Positions 25,393 through 35,267 of a stretch of 39,878 bases of DNA are shown piece by piece (the first letter of the stretch is position 1; each line of letters starts with the position of its first letter). Made by a program: the position numbers and the translations under genes. The notes beneath the pieces were generated by a model. The model saw only the letters and a program-made list of their open reading frames with translations, was not told where the DNA came from and searched no databases. Location of the stretch: the NCBI GenBank assembly GCA_017624905.1, contig JAGAMD010000034.1, positions 1-39,878 of the forward strand. The letters are read 5' to 3'. The DNA is from Clostridia bacterium. GTDB lineage: Bacteria; Bacillota; Clostridia; Oscillospirales; CAG-272.

Positions 25393-28300
25393 ATGAAAAA
25401 ATTAATTATAGCAACAATGATTTTACTTAGCATAATACTAGCTTTTTCTGCTTGTGGTGGGAAAACCACAAACACCGAAACCACGCACACTCATATAAAC
25501 GAGACCGCCGACCACGCCTGTGATATATGCGGAAAATATTTAAAGGGAGAGCACGTTTTTAGCGACGAATTTACATACACTAAGGATTTTCACTACCGTG
25601 CTACCATCTGCTGTGAAAGTAATTTTGCTAAGGATAAGGGCGACCATACCTTTGAAGAAAGAATAATAGTAGCTCCAACCTGCAGTAGCCTTGGAGAGGG
25701 AGAGACTTATTGTACTGTTTGCGGATATGCAAAACCAAGAATGCTAGGTATGTTGGACCATCCATACGACGCCATTCTATATGACGAGGAGTGCCATTGG
25801 TATAACTACACCTGCGATTGTGGATATGAGCTTAAAAACAAGCACTATTGGCGACTAGAGGAAGTAATAGAAGAGACAAGCTGTAGCAAGGAGGGCACTG
25901 GTAGATACGAGTGCACTGACTGTGATGCAACAAAGATTGATATAATCGAGAAAATTGATCACAAAATAGATACTACTCTTTCACGCGACGAGGACTATCA
26001 CTGGTACGCGTACAGCTGTGGCTGTCATGAGCTTGAGGAAAAAATTCCACATAGCTGGTATGACGACGATATAATAATAAGGTCAACCTGTGCAACCGAG
26101 GGACTTGTTGAGCAAAGATGCTCAAAATGTAATTTAACAAGAGAAGCGCCTCTTGCAAAGGTACCGCATAAATATAGTAACTATTCTTACAAGTACGATA
26201 ATTTTAGCCACTGGAGATATAATTTTTGTAGCTGTGATGTAAAAATAGAGGAAGAGGAGCACACCTTAGATATAACAAACACCTGTACGGTTTGCAAGTA
26301 TCAGCTTACAGCGACTGACGGCTTTGTATATGAGCTATCAGAGGATTATAGCGAATACTATTTAACAGGCACAAGCAATATGGAATTGACCGAGGCGATA
26401 GTACCGAGTGAGCTTTTTGGCAAGCCTGTTACAAGGATTATGGCGGGTGCATTTAAGGATAGCGCTATTACAAAAATATCTATTCCAAATACAATTACAG
26501 CAATTGATACAAGTGCATTTGAGGGAACATCTATTGACGAGATAGAGGTTGACAGCGAAAACGAGACATATCAAGGCATAAATAACTGCTTAATAGATAT
26601 AAGCAAGAAATCATTGATTCTTGGTAGCAATAGCTCCCAAATTCCAAGCGACTTGGGACTTACATCAATAGGAGATAGAGCATTTATTGCTTCCCCTAAG
26701 CTTGAAAAAATCACCATCCCAGAGGGAATAGAATCATTTGGTAGCTATTCGTTCTCTGGCACAGGTGCTGAAATTACCTTTGATGTCGCCTTTGGTGGTG
26801 AAACAATTGGTAGCTATGCATTCTCTGGCTACAAGGGAGAAAAAATAACACTACCAAGCACAATAAAAACCATAAAGGAATATGCATTTTTAGATTCAAC
26901 GGCTGATGTTGTTTTAAACGACGGACTGACCACAATAGAGGAATATGCGTTTAAAAACTGCAAATCTATTGTAAATCTATATTTACCAAGCAGTGTAGAA
27001 AGCGTTGGCAGTGGTGCATTCTCTGGTTGTAGCTCTATTAAAACTGCAAGCTTGCCTTTTACAGGTGAAACAAGAAATAGCAATATACGTCTTGGATATA
27101 TTTTTGGCGTTGACGAATATGAGGGAAGCGTAAAAACACAACAAAGATTGCGCTATGACTATATCGGCACAGCATATTACCTACCAGCCTCTTTAGATAC
27201 CGTTACTATAAGAGAGGGAACAATAAAGGGATTTGCATTTAATAACTGTACAACAATAAAGAATATTGTCGTATTAGATGACGTTGTAGCAATTGAGGAC
27301 GGAGCCTTTTATAAGTGTAATGGTATTGAAAGCATTACTCTGCCATTTATAGGCTATAGTCTAACAACAAAGAACACAGAGCAAAGTGTATTTGGCCACA
27401 TCTTTGGTGCTGTAAGCAACTCAGAAGACGGCGTTTCCCAAAACTACACAAGTAGTAGCTATAAGAAATATGCCATACCAACATCAATAAAGACTGTAAC
27501 TATAACAGGTGGAACACTTAACTATGGTGCGTTTGACGATTGCTATAATATAACAAAAATCACTCTTCCAAGCGACATAGAGGTAATAGAGCCTATGTCG
27601 TTCTATGGCTGTGAAGCGCTACAAGAGGTAAATCTTAACTCAGGCATTACGGAAATTGGTGAAAAAGCATTTTATAACTGCAAGTCGCTTGTTGAGCTAA
27701 CAGTGCCAGATTCCCTTGTAAGTGTCAAGGAAAAAGCATTTGAGGGCTCACAAATAGGTAAGGTATCAGTATCTAGCCTTGATAAGTGGTTAAGCATCAA
27801 TTTTGCAAACGAAAGCGCATCCTTAATATATGGCGCACCGCTATATATTAACGGCGAGGAGATAAGCGGAGCGGTTGTATTGCCAACCAATATTACTACA
27901 ATTTATGCTGGTGCATTTTACGGCTGCGATAAGATAACAAGCATAAATATTCCTAGCAATATAGAAACTATTTTGGACGGTGCATTCCGTAAGTGCAAAT
28001 CGCTACGAGAGGTTACCTTTAATGACGGACTTAAGACCATAGGAATAGACGCATTTAGAGAAAGTGGCATAGAGACCTTTGTTGCTCCAAGCACACTTGA
28101 AACTATATCAAAAAATGCCTTTTATGGATGTCCAAATCTAACCTCAGCAACACTAAACAGCGGACTTACAACACTTGGATATGACTCCTTCTGTGATTCA
28201 CTAAAGCTAGTAGAGGCATATAACTATGCTTCATTTGATTTTCTTACAGTACATAATAGCTACATTAATAGATACGCAAAGGTATATAACACCATTGATG

Positions 28301-30129
28301 CAGAAAGCAAGATGGTCGAGGACATAAATGGCTTTGTTTTCTTAGTGCTTGATGATGCTGTTTATTTAGTTGATTACCGTGGAAGCAATAAGGAAATTAC
28401 CTTGCCAGCAAATTATCAGGGCAGAGCATATCAGCTAGTAGAGGGTATGTTTAGAGAGTCATCTGCTACATCTGTTAATACAAACGGAGCGGTTGAAATA
28501 ATCAGTCAGTCCGCCTTTAAAAATTCCAGCATACAAAGTGTTATATTAACAGGTGTAAAAGCAATAGAAAAGGATGCATTCTATGAGTGCAAGGAGCTAA
28601 CCACCATAACTATGGATTCAACTCTAGGTTCAATAGGTGAGTCTGCGTTTGTTCGTTGCACCGCTCTTAAAAGCTTTACCTTCCCAAGTGATATAACCGT
28701 GATTGAATACTCAACCTTCCAAGGCTGTACCGCACTTGAAAGTGTTGTCCTTTCTGAAAATATTACTAAAATAGATCAAATGGCGTTCTATAAGTGTACA
28801 GCGCTTAACAGTGTAACAAACGGAGTGCTTGTAAATGAAATAGGCTCATCTGCCTTTTCGGATTGCGCATCACTTACAACCTTGCAATTTGATACACTAA
28901 CAACAGTAGGTGAACAAGCATTTTATAACTGCACCTCACTTCAAAGCATAGACGCCCCATATCTTAAAGATATTGCAAGAGTTGCATTCTATGGTTGTAC
29001 ATCGCTTACAGCGGTGAACAATGAAAGCTCAAGCGTTGGCACAATTGGCGAAAGCGCCTTTAGTGGCTGTTTTGCACTTTCTACTATTAAATTAAACGCA
29101 ACAAATGTAGGTCCGTATGCATTCAAGGGCTGTGTATCATTAGTGCTTGATGAAAACGATACCTTATCTACCGTCGGCACAGAATCATTTAGAGATTTGC
29201 CTTTGCTTGGTACAGTAATATTTGCGTGGGATTTAGATGAGAAGATAAATGTTGGTAGCTATGCGTTTGCCGGCTCTGGAATTACTCATATAACTCTAAG
29301 CTCAAAGGTTGAATACCTTGGCACAGGCGCGTTTATGGATTGCAAAAATGTAACAACACTAATTCATAATGCACCACTTGCTGACTTTGAGGCTGACAAC
29401 CTAATATTTGCTAACTTAGGAATTGATGGTGTGGGAGTAACCTTAAAGAGCGAAAAATCCACTGCATTAATACCTGCAAATATGTTCTATCCAAGCACAA
29501 GCACAGAGACACCTATGACTCCAAAGCTTGTTACTATGGACATAAGGGAGGCAAGCTCACTTGGTGAAAATGCCTTTATGAACATAAGCTCACTTACAAA
29601 TATAGTTATACCTAAAAACATATCAAAGATAGGAGCATATGCATTTACAAACTGCGTAAATGTAACAAAAATACTTTATTGCCCTTATAGTGTTGATTCA
29701 ACTGGAGAGTCAGCTTACTTAAATGTAGGCACAAAAACAGGTGGAGCTGAGGCAATTATTGCAAACTCAGTAAATGAAATCCCTGCTAATGTATTTGGTA
29801 GGGGAGGCAGTGCATATATTACCAAGGTTTCATTTGAGGAAAAGAGTAAGCTTGAAACAATTCGCGCTTATGCATTTAGGGACTATGGCACTATACGATC
29901 AATAGATGTATTCCCAAGCTCTCTTAAGAAAATTGAGTATCATGCCTTTGAGAGCTGTGCTCGTATCGAAAAATTTGTAATACCAAGAAGTGTTACAAAT
30001 ATGGGATATGCGGTATTCTTCCAATGTGCAGGTTATGTGCATTGTGAGGTAACTAGCCGTCCATCTACTTGGGATAGCATGTGGGATTATGGAATGTCAA
30101 GAGATCCAATTTGGGGTTCAAGTGGCTAA
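25393..30129 (+). CDS. Large BspA-type leucine-rich-repeat lipoprotein
   Basis: A 1578-residue surface protein. The signal peptide ends at AFSAC, with Cys21 likely lipidated. Residues about 35-315 form a Cys/His-rich region of repeated units: a CxxC knuckle (CDICG, CTVCG, CTDCD, CSKCN, CTVCK), then a His, then HWYxYxCxC. After TATDGFVYELSEDYSEYYLTG at about 315-335, the rest is many BspA-type repeats (LRR_5) of about 23 residues, such as EIGEKAFYNCKSLVELTVP and AFYGCTSL. Two longer units contain a GYIFG or GHIFG insert. The C-terminal end is a Trp-rich cap (STWDSMWDYG). It is probably an adhesin or ligand binder. There is no LPXTG motif, so it is membrane-anchored through lipid. The frame is intact. 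Confidence 0.9.
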   Translation: MKKLIIATMILLSIILAFSACGGKTTNTETTHTHINETADHACDICGKYLKGEHVFSDEFTYTKDFHYRATICCESNFAKDKGDHTFEERIIVAPTCSSLGEGETYCTVCGYAKPRMLGMLDHPYDAILYDEECHWYNYTCDCGYELKNKHYWRLEEVIEETSCSKEGTGRYECTDCDATKIDIIEKIDHKIDTTLSRDEDYHWYAYSCGCHELEEKIPHSWYDDDIIIRSTCATEGLVEQRCSKCNLTREAPLAKVPHKYSNYSYKYDNFSHWRYNFCSCDVKIEEEEHTLDITNTCTVCKYQLTATDGFVYELSEDYSEYYLTGTSNMELTEAIVPSELFGKPVTRIMAGAFKDSAITKISIPNTITAIDTSAFEGTSIDEIEVDSENETYQGINNCLIDISKKSLILGSNSSQIPSDLGLTSIGDRAFIASPKLEKITIPEGIESFGSYSFSGTGAEITFDVAFGGETIGSYAFSGYKGEKITLPSTIKTIKEYAFLDSTADVVLNDGLTTIEEYAFKNCKSIVNLYLPSSVESVGSGAFSGCSSIKTASLPFTGETRNSNIRLGYIFGVDEYEGSVKTQQRLRYDYIGTAYYLPASLDTVTIREGTIKGFAFNNCTTIKNIVVLDDVVAIEDGAFYKCNGIESITLPFIGYSLTTKNTEQSVFGHIFGAVSNSEDGVSQNYTSSSYKKYAIPTSIKTVTITGGTLNYGAFDDCYNITKITLPSDIEVIEPMSFYGCEALQEVNLNSGITEIGEKAFYNCKSLVELTVPDSLVSVKEKAFEGSQIGKVSVSSLDKWLSINFANESASLIYGAPLYINGEEISGAVVLPTNITTIYAGAFYGCDKITSINIPSNIETILDGAFRKCKSLREVTFNDGLKTIGIDAFRESGIETFVAPSTLETISKNAFYGCPNLTSATLNSGLTTLGYDSFCDSLKLVEAYNYASFDFLTVHNSYINRYAKVYNTIDAESKMVEDINGFVFLVLDDAVYLVDYRGSNKEITLPANYQGRAYQLVEGMFRESSATSVNTNGAVEIISQSAFKNSSIQSVILTGVKAIEKDAFYECKELTTITMDSTLGSIGESAFVRCTALKSFTFPSDITVIEYSTFQGCTALESVVLSENITKIDQMAFYKCTALNSVTNGVLVNEIGSSAFSDCASLTTLQFDTLTTVGEQAFYNCTSLQSIDAPYLKDIARVAFYGCTSLTAVNNESSSVGTIGESAFSGCFALSTIKLNATNVGPYAFKGCVSLVLDENDTLSTVGTESFRDLPLLGTVIFAWDLDEKINVGSYAFAGSGITHITLSSKVEYLGTGAFMDCKNVTTLIHNAPLADFEADNLIFANLGIDGVGVTLKSEKSTALIPANMFYPSTSTETPMTPKLVTMDIREASSLGENAFMNISSLTNIVIPKNISKIGAYAFTNCVNVTKILYCPYSVDSTGESAYLNVGTKTGGAEAIIANSVNEIPANVFGRGGSAYITKVSFEEKSKLETIRAYAFRDYGTIRSIDVFPSSLKKIEYHAFESCARIEKFVIPRSVTNMGYAVFFQCAGYVHCEVTSRPSTWDSMWDYGMSRDPIWGSSG

Positions 30130-30134
30130 TAATA

Positions 30135-30162
30135 AAAAAGGAGCAGATTTCTGCTCCTTTTT
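30135..30162 (+). terminator. Intrinsic terminator after the LRR lipoprotein gene
   Basis: AAAAAGGAGCAG and CTGCTCCTTTTT pair perfectly (12 bp) around ATTT, with a T-run on the plus strand, 6 bp after the stop codon. Confidence 0.92.
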
Positions 30163-30204
30163 GTCGCAAAAAAGCGACCTTTGGTAAGGGAGCTTATAAA
30201 AAAG

Positions 30205-30233
30205 TTGATTTTATATTATATAAATGATATAAT
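30205..30233 (+). promoter_or_regulatory. Sigma-A promoter for the 5'-nucleotidase gene
   Basis: TTGATT at 30205-30210, a 17-bp spacer and TATAAT at 30228-30233, about 30 bp before the start codon. Confidence 0.75.
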
Positions 30234-30263
30234 AAAAGCAACTAAAGCTTTAAGGAGGGCATT

Positions 30264-31166
30264 ATGGCTCATACACTTGACGATAAATTAGTAGTTGGAA
30301 TCTCCTCTCGTGCACTTTTTGATCTCGAGGAGGAAAACAAGCTATATGAGGAAAAGGGGCTTGAGGCATACTCGGAGTATCAGCTTGAGCATGAGGATGA
30401 TATACTAAAGCCGGGAACTGCGTTCCCACTTGTAAAGGCACTGCACAACCTTAATTGTGGGGACAAGCAAATGACAGAAATTATAATTATGTCAAAGAAT
30501 AGTGCAGACACTAGCTTGCGTATTTTTAACTCTATTAAGCATTACGGGCTTGATATTTCACGTGCAGCCTTGGTTGGTGGCAACAGCATCTCGCCATATC
30601 TTGAGACATTTAAAACCGACTTATTTCTTTCAGCAAACGAGGAGGATGTACAGGAGGCAATAAACTCCGGATTTGCCGCAGGAATTATCTGCTCACACGC
30701 TAATTTGCCTATTGATCCAAATCAGCCAATTCCCGAGATTAGAATTGCTTTCGATGGAGATGCCGTTATCTTCTCCGACGAGGCGGAGAGAATATATCAA
30801 GAAAAGGGACTAAAGGCTTTTGCCGAGCACGAAAGAGAAAACGCAAAAAAGCCTCTTCCCGAGGGGCCGTTTGCAAAGCTGCTAAAAACTATATCATTAA
30901 TTCAAGAGCAGTTTGGAAGTAAAGAGAATGCTCCAATCAGAACAGCGCTTGTAACAGCGAGAAACTCACCATCGCACGAAAGAGTGATAAGAACCTTACG
31001 TGCTTGGAAGGTAAGAATTGACGAGGCATTTTTCCTCGGCGGTATAGATAAAACGGAAATACTAAAATCCTTTGGCGCAAACATCTTTTTTGACGACCAA
31101 AAGGTACATACCGACCGTGCCCAAGCAACAGTCCCGTCAGCAAGAGTACCATATAAGACAAAATAA
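30264..31166 (+). CDS. 5'-nucleotidase (cytosolic NT5C1-like family)
   Basis: A 300-residue cytoplasmic protein of the 5'-nucleotidase family related to eukaryotic cN-I (PF06189), which removes phosphate from nucleoside monophosphates. The HAD-type motif I is IAFDGDAVIFSDE at about 153-165, TARNSPSH resembles motif II, and FFDDQKVH near 277 is the closing acidic motif. The N-terminal half, starting LVVGISSRALFDLEEENKLY, repeats the layout of the second half but lacks the DxD pair, so it is probably a structural duplicate. AAGGAGG precedes the ATG. The next gene follows 15 bp downstream. Confidence 0.85.
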   Translation: MAHTLDDKLVVGISSRALFDLEEENKLYEEKGLEAYSEYQLEHEDDILKPGTAFPLVKALHNLNCGDKQMTEIIIMSKNSADTSLRIFNSIKHYGLDISRAALVGGNSISPYLETFKTDLFLSANEEDVQEAINSGFAAGIICSHANLPIDPNQPIPEIRIAFDGDAVIFSDEAERIYQEKGLKAFAEHERENAKKPLPEGPFAKLLKTISLIQEQFGSKENAPIRTALVTARNSPSHERVIRTLRAWKVRIDEAFFLGGIDKTEILKSFGANIFFDDQKVHTDRAQATVPSARVPYKTK

Positions 31167-31181
31167 AAAGGAACAGTGATT

Positions 31182-32048
31182 GTGGAAAAGCTTAAGAAAA
31201 ACAGAGTAGCCGGCTTTATAGTGATTGGCGTAGTTTATGTACTTGCGTCGATACTTGGCATCGGCTTATATATTTCGTTACCGTTTAGCTGGTGGTTAAA
31301 TCTGCTTTTGGCAGATGTTGTCGCTACAATCTTTACATTTATATGTAGCTTGTTTTTTAAAAACGCATCGGTTTACGATCCTTATTGGAGCGTACAACCA
31401 CTTGTAATAGTTGGCACCTTTGCAATAGCAAGAGGCTTTAATCCTTTATGCATACTTTTATTTATTGCTATCTTTTTCTGGGGAATAAGGCTAACTGTAA
31501 ACTGGGCATACACCTTTAAGTCGCTTAACCATCAGGATTGGCGTTACACAATGCTAAAGGAAAAGACAGGAAAATTCTATTTCTTTGTCAATTTCACAGG
31601 CATACATATGGTGCCGACGCTTATAGTTTACGGATGCACCTTGCCGGCGGTATATGCGTTTGAAAATGACCTAAAATTAAACACGGTGTCGGTTATTTTT
31701 ATTGTCATCTCCGTTCTTGCAGTAGTGTTGCAGGGCACAGCAGACATACAAATGCACAGCTTTAGAAAGCACAGAGACGGCACCTTTATAAGACGTGGAC
31801 TTTGGAAGTATTCTCGTCATCCAAACTATCTTGGAGAAATTTTAATGTGGTGGGGGGTAGGACTTTGTGTTGTTTGTGCCGAGCCTAGTGCGTGGTATTT
31901 ACTTGCCGGTGCACTTGCAAACACAATTCTTTTCTTAGTTGTCAGCATACCTATGGCAGACAAAAGACAATCTAAAAAGGAAGGCTTTTTAGAATATAAG
32001 AAAGAGACAAGAAAGCTCTTGCCAATTCCAAAAATCTCAAAAAAATAA
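31182..32048 (+). CDS. DUF1295 membrane protein (steroid-reductase/ICMT-like fold)
   Basis: An integral membrane protein of about 289 residues with around seven hydrophobic segments. The DUF1295 signature is near the C-terminus: MHSFRKHRDGTFIRRGLWKY followed by SRHPNYLGEILMWWGVGLCV. This region is shared with isoprenylcysteine methyltransferases and steroid 5-alpha-reductase-like proteins, which bind a cofactor there. FKNASVYDPYWSVQP near residue 65 is also typical. The substrate is unknown. GTG at 31182 is preferred over GTG at 31176 because it lies 10 bp from AAAAAGGAA rather than 4. It is likely co-transcribed with the 5'-nucleotidase gene. Confidence 0.8.
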   Translation: MEKLKKNRVAGFIVIGVVYVLASILGIGLYISLPFSWWLNLLLADVVATIFTFICSLFFKNASVYDPYWSVQPLVIVGTFAIARGFNPLCILLFIAIFFWGIRLTVNWAYTFKSLNHQDWRYTMLKEKTGKFYFFVNFTGIHMVPTLIVYGCTLPAVYAFENDLKLNTVSVIFIVISVLAVVLQGTADIQMHSFRKHRDGTFIRRGLWKYSRHPNYLGEILMWWGVGLCVVCAEPSAWYLLAGALANTILFLVVSIPMADKRQSKKEGFLEYKKETRKLLPIPKISKK

Positions 32049-32049
32049 T

Positions 32050-32077
32050 AAAAAGCCACCAAAACGGTGGCTTTTTT
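32050..32077. terminator. Bidirectional terminator between convergent genes
   Basis: AAAAAGCCACC and GGTGGCTTTTTT pair around AAAAC, with T-runs on both strands. It ends the DUF1295 gene and also mgsA from the other side. Confidence 0.9.
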
Positions 32078-32088
32078 GTTTTATGTAG

Positions 32089-32463
32089 TTAAATCTCGTT
32101 TTTAGATAATGCGTTAAGCATAATCTCGGCGCTCTTTACGTTTGTTGCAAGTGGAATTGATTGCACGTCGCAAAGACGGAGAAGAGCACTTACGTCAGGC
32201 TCGTGTGGTTGAGATGTTAGTGGGTCGCGTAGGAAAACTATAAGGTCGAGCTTACCCTCGGCTACCATAGAGCCGATTTGTTGGTCACCACCGAGAGGAC
32301 CGCTCTTCATACGGTTGATAGCGAGTCCTGTCTCGCCCATAACAAGAGTTCCTGTTGTGCCTGTTGCGTATAGAACGTGCTTAGCAAGAGTGTCCTTATA
32401 CTTAATTGCAAGCTCAATCATATCGCTCTTTTTCTTATCGTGTGCTATTAATGCTATTTTCAT
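32089..32463 (-). CDS. mgsA: Methylglyoxal synthase
   Basis: A 124-residue MgsA that turns dihydroxyacetone phosphate into methylglyoxal and phosphate. Active-site residues are visible: His8 in LIAHDKKK, the phosphate loop TGTTG at 34-38, Asp60 in [11 protein letters not shown] (catalytic base), Asp80 in FLRDPL, and His87 in TSQPHEPD. This matches E. coli His19, Asp71, Asp101 and His98 in kind, although not in numbering. Length is at the short end of normal. It is the last gene of the flavin reductase-GH78-mgsA unit, 10 bp after the GH78 stop codon. Confidence 0.95.
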   Translation of the reverse strand: MKIALIAHDKKKSDMIELAIKYKDTLAKHVLYATGTTGTLVMGETGLAINRMKSGPLGGDQQIGSMVAEGKLDLIVFLRDPLTSQPHEPDVSALLRLCDVQSIPLATNVKSAEIMLNALSKNEI

Positions 32464-32473
32464 TTTGTACCTC

Positions 32474-34657
32474 TTAAATTTTGCACTTATATGTTGCTTT
32501 CTTTTTGCTTGTTACTACTGTTTCACCATTTGGTAGAGTGATATATTTTTTAACCTTGTCATTTTTGCTTTCAATGTCAATTTTAAACACGTCCCCATCC
32601 TTTTTCCAAGAAACTGTTATATCTCCTGCAATTGATGAAACTGTGCCGTGTGCATATTTTCTGCCCTTTATATAAGGCTTAATCGCAACGGATTTTTCAT
32701 TTACATCGTATGTACGTACGCCTAGCACTGTTGCACTGAATTCATAGATTGCAAGTGCACCCCAAGCATGACAATCACTACGAGAATATGTTGGCGTTTC
32801 GGGAACGGTTGTGCAGTTTAGCTTAAGTAGTCCTCTATACGAGTCCATCATTTCCTTTGTCTTGTCATACATATGGCAAACCTCAAGGGCTCTAAAGTAG
32901 AAGTATGCAAATGCATATGTTGCTTTTGCCTCAAGGGTAAGAGCATTTTTCATTATTTTCTTTGCTTTTTTGCCTGTTGCAGTGCCACTTAAAACGCACC
33001 AAGTTTGCATATGCTGTGAGTATTTTGTATGCTCAAGGTTGTCAGCATACAAGCCTTTTTCCTTGTCATAAAAATACTTTTCTGTGTTTTTCTTTAGCAT
33101 CTCGGCTGCCGCAAGATACTCGTTTGCAACATCGACTCTGCCACAAACATAGTTTAATTTTGCTGCACATTGAAGGAAATATGCCATCATAGGATTGTAT
33201 AGACCAATAACGCCACCGTGTATGCCAACAGGAACACCACCGTCGTTTTCGTTTTCAACATAGCCCCAAGGCGTTGCCCAATCGACAAAGTTCCAATATT
33301 TGCTTTGGCCAACAACTCCATCGTCGTTTATATGGTTTGCAAACCACTCACAAACTCCATCAATTGCTCTCAAATGCTTTCTAACAAGCTCACAATCACC
33401 AAAGCGAGTATAGTGAGCATAAACCATAAAGATAAAGTAGAATTGGAAGGTTGGAATATGTTGGTCTCCAACAGAAGGAGTTCTTGATGGCATTAGACCA
33501 TTTGCAAGCTGTGCTGATGCAAAATCATCCATAGCCTTTCTTGCAAGGCGGTCGTCGTCAGTTAATTGATAGTTGAAAACCATTTGAGTAGAGGTGTCCA
33601 TACAGTATTGCAGCTGTTCATAGAAAGGACAGTCCTCATATGTTTCGTGCATACAGCGTTGAAGTGTACGAACGCTGATTTTCCATAGCTTGTTGTCCTT
33701 TTTGTTCCCAAAGTCGTAGTCCGTACGAGGGAACATAGGATAGTTAACCTCTGTCATATTTATAAGCTCAACGCTTACATCACCTGTAAATTCAGGCTTT
33801 ATAAATCGGAAGCATCTAAACCAAAACGGCTCAAATATAGCCTCACCGTCAACTGTAACCTCGTCATACATTTCCTTTGTAAAATCAAGAGAGCGATCGG
33901 TTCTTACGTTATTTGTCTTGCCTTGAATTTCAGTAAAGCACTCAAAATAGTATAGACGCACAGTACCCTTTCCGCTTACCTTAAAGGTAGGGAAGCCAAA
34001 GGTTAGATATTCAGCCTCAAAAAACTCACCATCGTATTTAACAATGCTTGTTTTATCGCTAAAATCAAGCATAGGAATTGGACGCTCATATAGGAAACAT
34101 TTGTTTGTTGAGCCCCACCAATAATGGTCAACCTCAGCGTTGGAAACACCTGTTTGCTCCTTGGCATTTTCGTACACAGGGCTGACTGTTTTGTCGTGTA
34201 GCTCACGAGTTGCAGCAGAGTAACAGCTACATGCACTAATATGCTTAACAGGTGCTTTTGCAACCATCCAACTGCTGTCAGTTGCTAAACGGAAGCTGCC
34301 ACATTTAAGAGCACAAACAAGAAGCATAGCACCAACACGCAAAACGCCCTCAATAGGCGACATTTTACCCTGCATATCGTCGGCAACAAGCTGTAAAACC
34401 TCGCAAAAAATTTCATTTTCACCGAGCTTAAGATAGCTTGTAACATTTAAAGAGTCAAAATATGTTTTTTCTCTTGTCCCCTTGCAAGGACCACAAGCAA
34501 CAAAACGCCCGTTTATGTATAGCTTGTATCTTGCTTGAGCACTGATTTCAATTTGAGCCTTGTCAAGCCTGTCAAGAGTAAAGCTCTTTTTAAAATAGTA
34601 GGTGGCATTATCACTTGCCCCTGCATCCTTGTGAGTAATCCATTTTGCGTCCTTCAT
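32474..34657 (-). CDS. Alpha-L-rhamnosidase-like glycoside hydrolase (GH78)
   Basis: A 727-residue cytoplasmic protein without a signal peptide. The first 90 residues form a beta-sandwich typical of GH78 ([40 protein letters not shown]). The catalytic (alpha/alpha)6 barrel starts near 300 and has [20 protein letters not shown] near 333-352, equivalent to the DCPxxxER motif of rhamnosidases, and [12 protein letters not shown]. The C-terminal beta domain ([19 protein letters not shown]) is also present. Substrate specificity is uncertain within GH78. Being intracellular, it would act on imported oligosaccharides or glycosides. It lies between the flavin reductase-like gene and mgsA with gaps of 14 and 10 bp. 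Confidence 0.8.
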   Translation of the reverse strand: MKDAKWITHKDAGASDNATYYFKKSFTLDRLDKAQIEISAQARYKLYINGRFVACGPCKGTREKTYFDSLNVTSYLKLGENEIFCEVLQLVADDMQGKMSPIEGVLRVGAMLLVCALKCGSFRLATDSSWMVAKAPVKHISACSCYSAATRELHDKTVSPVYENAKEQTGVSNAEVDHYWWGSTNKCFLYERPIPMLDFSDKTSIVKYDGEFFEAEYLTFGFPTFKVSGKGTVRLYYFECFTEIQGKTNNVRTDRSLDFTKEMYDEVTVDGEAIFEPFWFRCFRFIKPEFTGDVSVELINMTEVNYPMFPRTDYDFGNKKDNKLWKISVRTLQRCMHETYEDCPFYEQLQYCMDTSTQMVFNYQLTDDDRLARKAMDDFASAQLANGLMPSRTPSVGDQHIPTFQFYFIFMVYAHYTRFGDCELVRKHLRAIDGVCEWFANHINDDGVVGQSKYWNFVDWATPWGYVENENDGGVPVGIHGGVIGLYNPMMAYFLQCAAKLNYVCGRVDVANEYLAAAEMLKKNTEKYFYDKEKGLYADNLEHTKYSQHMQTWCVLSGTATGKKAKKIMKNALTLEAKATYAFAYFYFRALEVCHMYDKTKEMMDSYRGLLKLNCTTVPETPTYSRSDCHAWGALAIYEFSATVLGVRTYDVNEKSVAIKPYIKGRKYAHGTVSSIAGDITVSWKKDGDVFKIDIESKNDKVKKYITLPNGETVVTSKKKATYKCKI

Positions 34658-34671
34658 TTTGTTTCCTGCCT

Positions 34672-35160
34672 TTATTTTGCAATTATATCGATAATTTCAC
34701 AGGTATAGGCCGTGTGAAAATCGTTGTTTTTGTAGTTTACAAGTGGTGCTTTGTCAAGAAAGCACTCGCTTGTCATTTCCTGCTTATATAATTTTTTAAG
34801 CACCAAGGTAAACTTGGCATCGTCAAAAATACAAGCGTCATTTTCTATTCTGTATTTTAGTCCACAGATGGCAAATTTGTCCACGTCCCTGCCTGTTTTT
34901 GTGCCACAATAGGATAAAGTGTCTTTTCTTTCGCTTCCAAAAAAGGAAAGAGTAAATATATCTGCATCCTCGCAAAACTCGTGTGTATATCTTTGAGGTC
35001 GCACAAAAACCGTGCAAACCTCTTTGTTCCAAAGAACTCCGCTCGTTCCCCAAGAAACAGTCATTGTATTAACTAGCCCATTGTTCCTTTTTACTGTCAA
35101 AAGAGCTCCCTTGCCAATATAATTGGCAAAATTAAAATCAGTCATTTCTGATAGCTTCAT
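34672..35160 (-). CDS. Flavin reductase-like domain protein (FMN-binding)
   Basis: A 162-residue protein of the flavin reductase-like family (split barrel). LTVKRNNGLVNTMTVSWGTS near the N-terminus and VFVRPQRYTHEF and FTLSFFG are typical FMN-binding segments. The ATG at 35160 is chosen because AAAGGTGG lies 6 bp upstream; a GTG at 35169 is inside that site. The partner and substrate are unknown. It is the first gene of the unit with the GH78 enzyme and mgsA. Confidence 0.85.
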   Translation of the reverse strand: MKLSEMTDFNFANYIGKGALLTVKRNNGLVNTMTVSWGTSGVLWNKEVCTVFVRPQRYTHEFCEDADIFTLSFFGSERKDTLSYCGTKTGRDVDKFAICGLKYRIENDACIFDDAKFTLVLKKLYKQEMTSECFLDKAPLVNYKNNDFHTAYTCEIIDIIAK

Positions 35161-35194
35161 AATAACCACCTTTCAGGCACACGCCTACACATTA

Positions 35195-35223
35195 ATTATA
35201 AAATATATTTATTCACGTGTCAA
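35195..35223 (-). promoter_or_regulatory. Consensus sigma-A promoter for the flavin reductase-GH78-mgsA unit
   Basis: Read on the minus strand: TTGACA (35218-35223), a 17-bp spacer, TATAAT (35195-35200), both perfect. It is divergent from the rny promoter. Confidence 0.87.
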
Positions 35224-35232
35224 CAGAAATAT

Positions 35233-35249
35233 TTCCACCTATGGTGGAA
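35233..35249. promoter_or_regulatory. Inverted repeat between divergent promoters
   Basis: TTCCACC, TAT, GGTGGAA: a perfect 7-bp inverted repeat located between the -35 boxes of the two divergent promoters (35223 and 35268). The position suits a shared operator. No repressor gene is adjacent. Confidence 0.5.
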
Positions 35250-35267
35250 TTATTTTGCCTATATCTA

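Noticed and set aside
35212..35223. CACGTG-containing stretch considered as a parS site
   Set aside because: The flanks do not match parS (TGTTTCACGTGAAACA); the sequence is the -35 region of the flavin reductase promoter.
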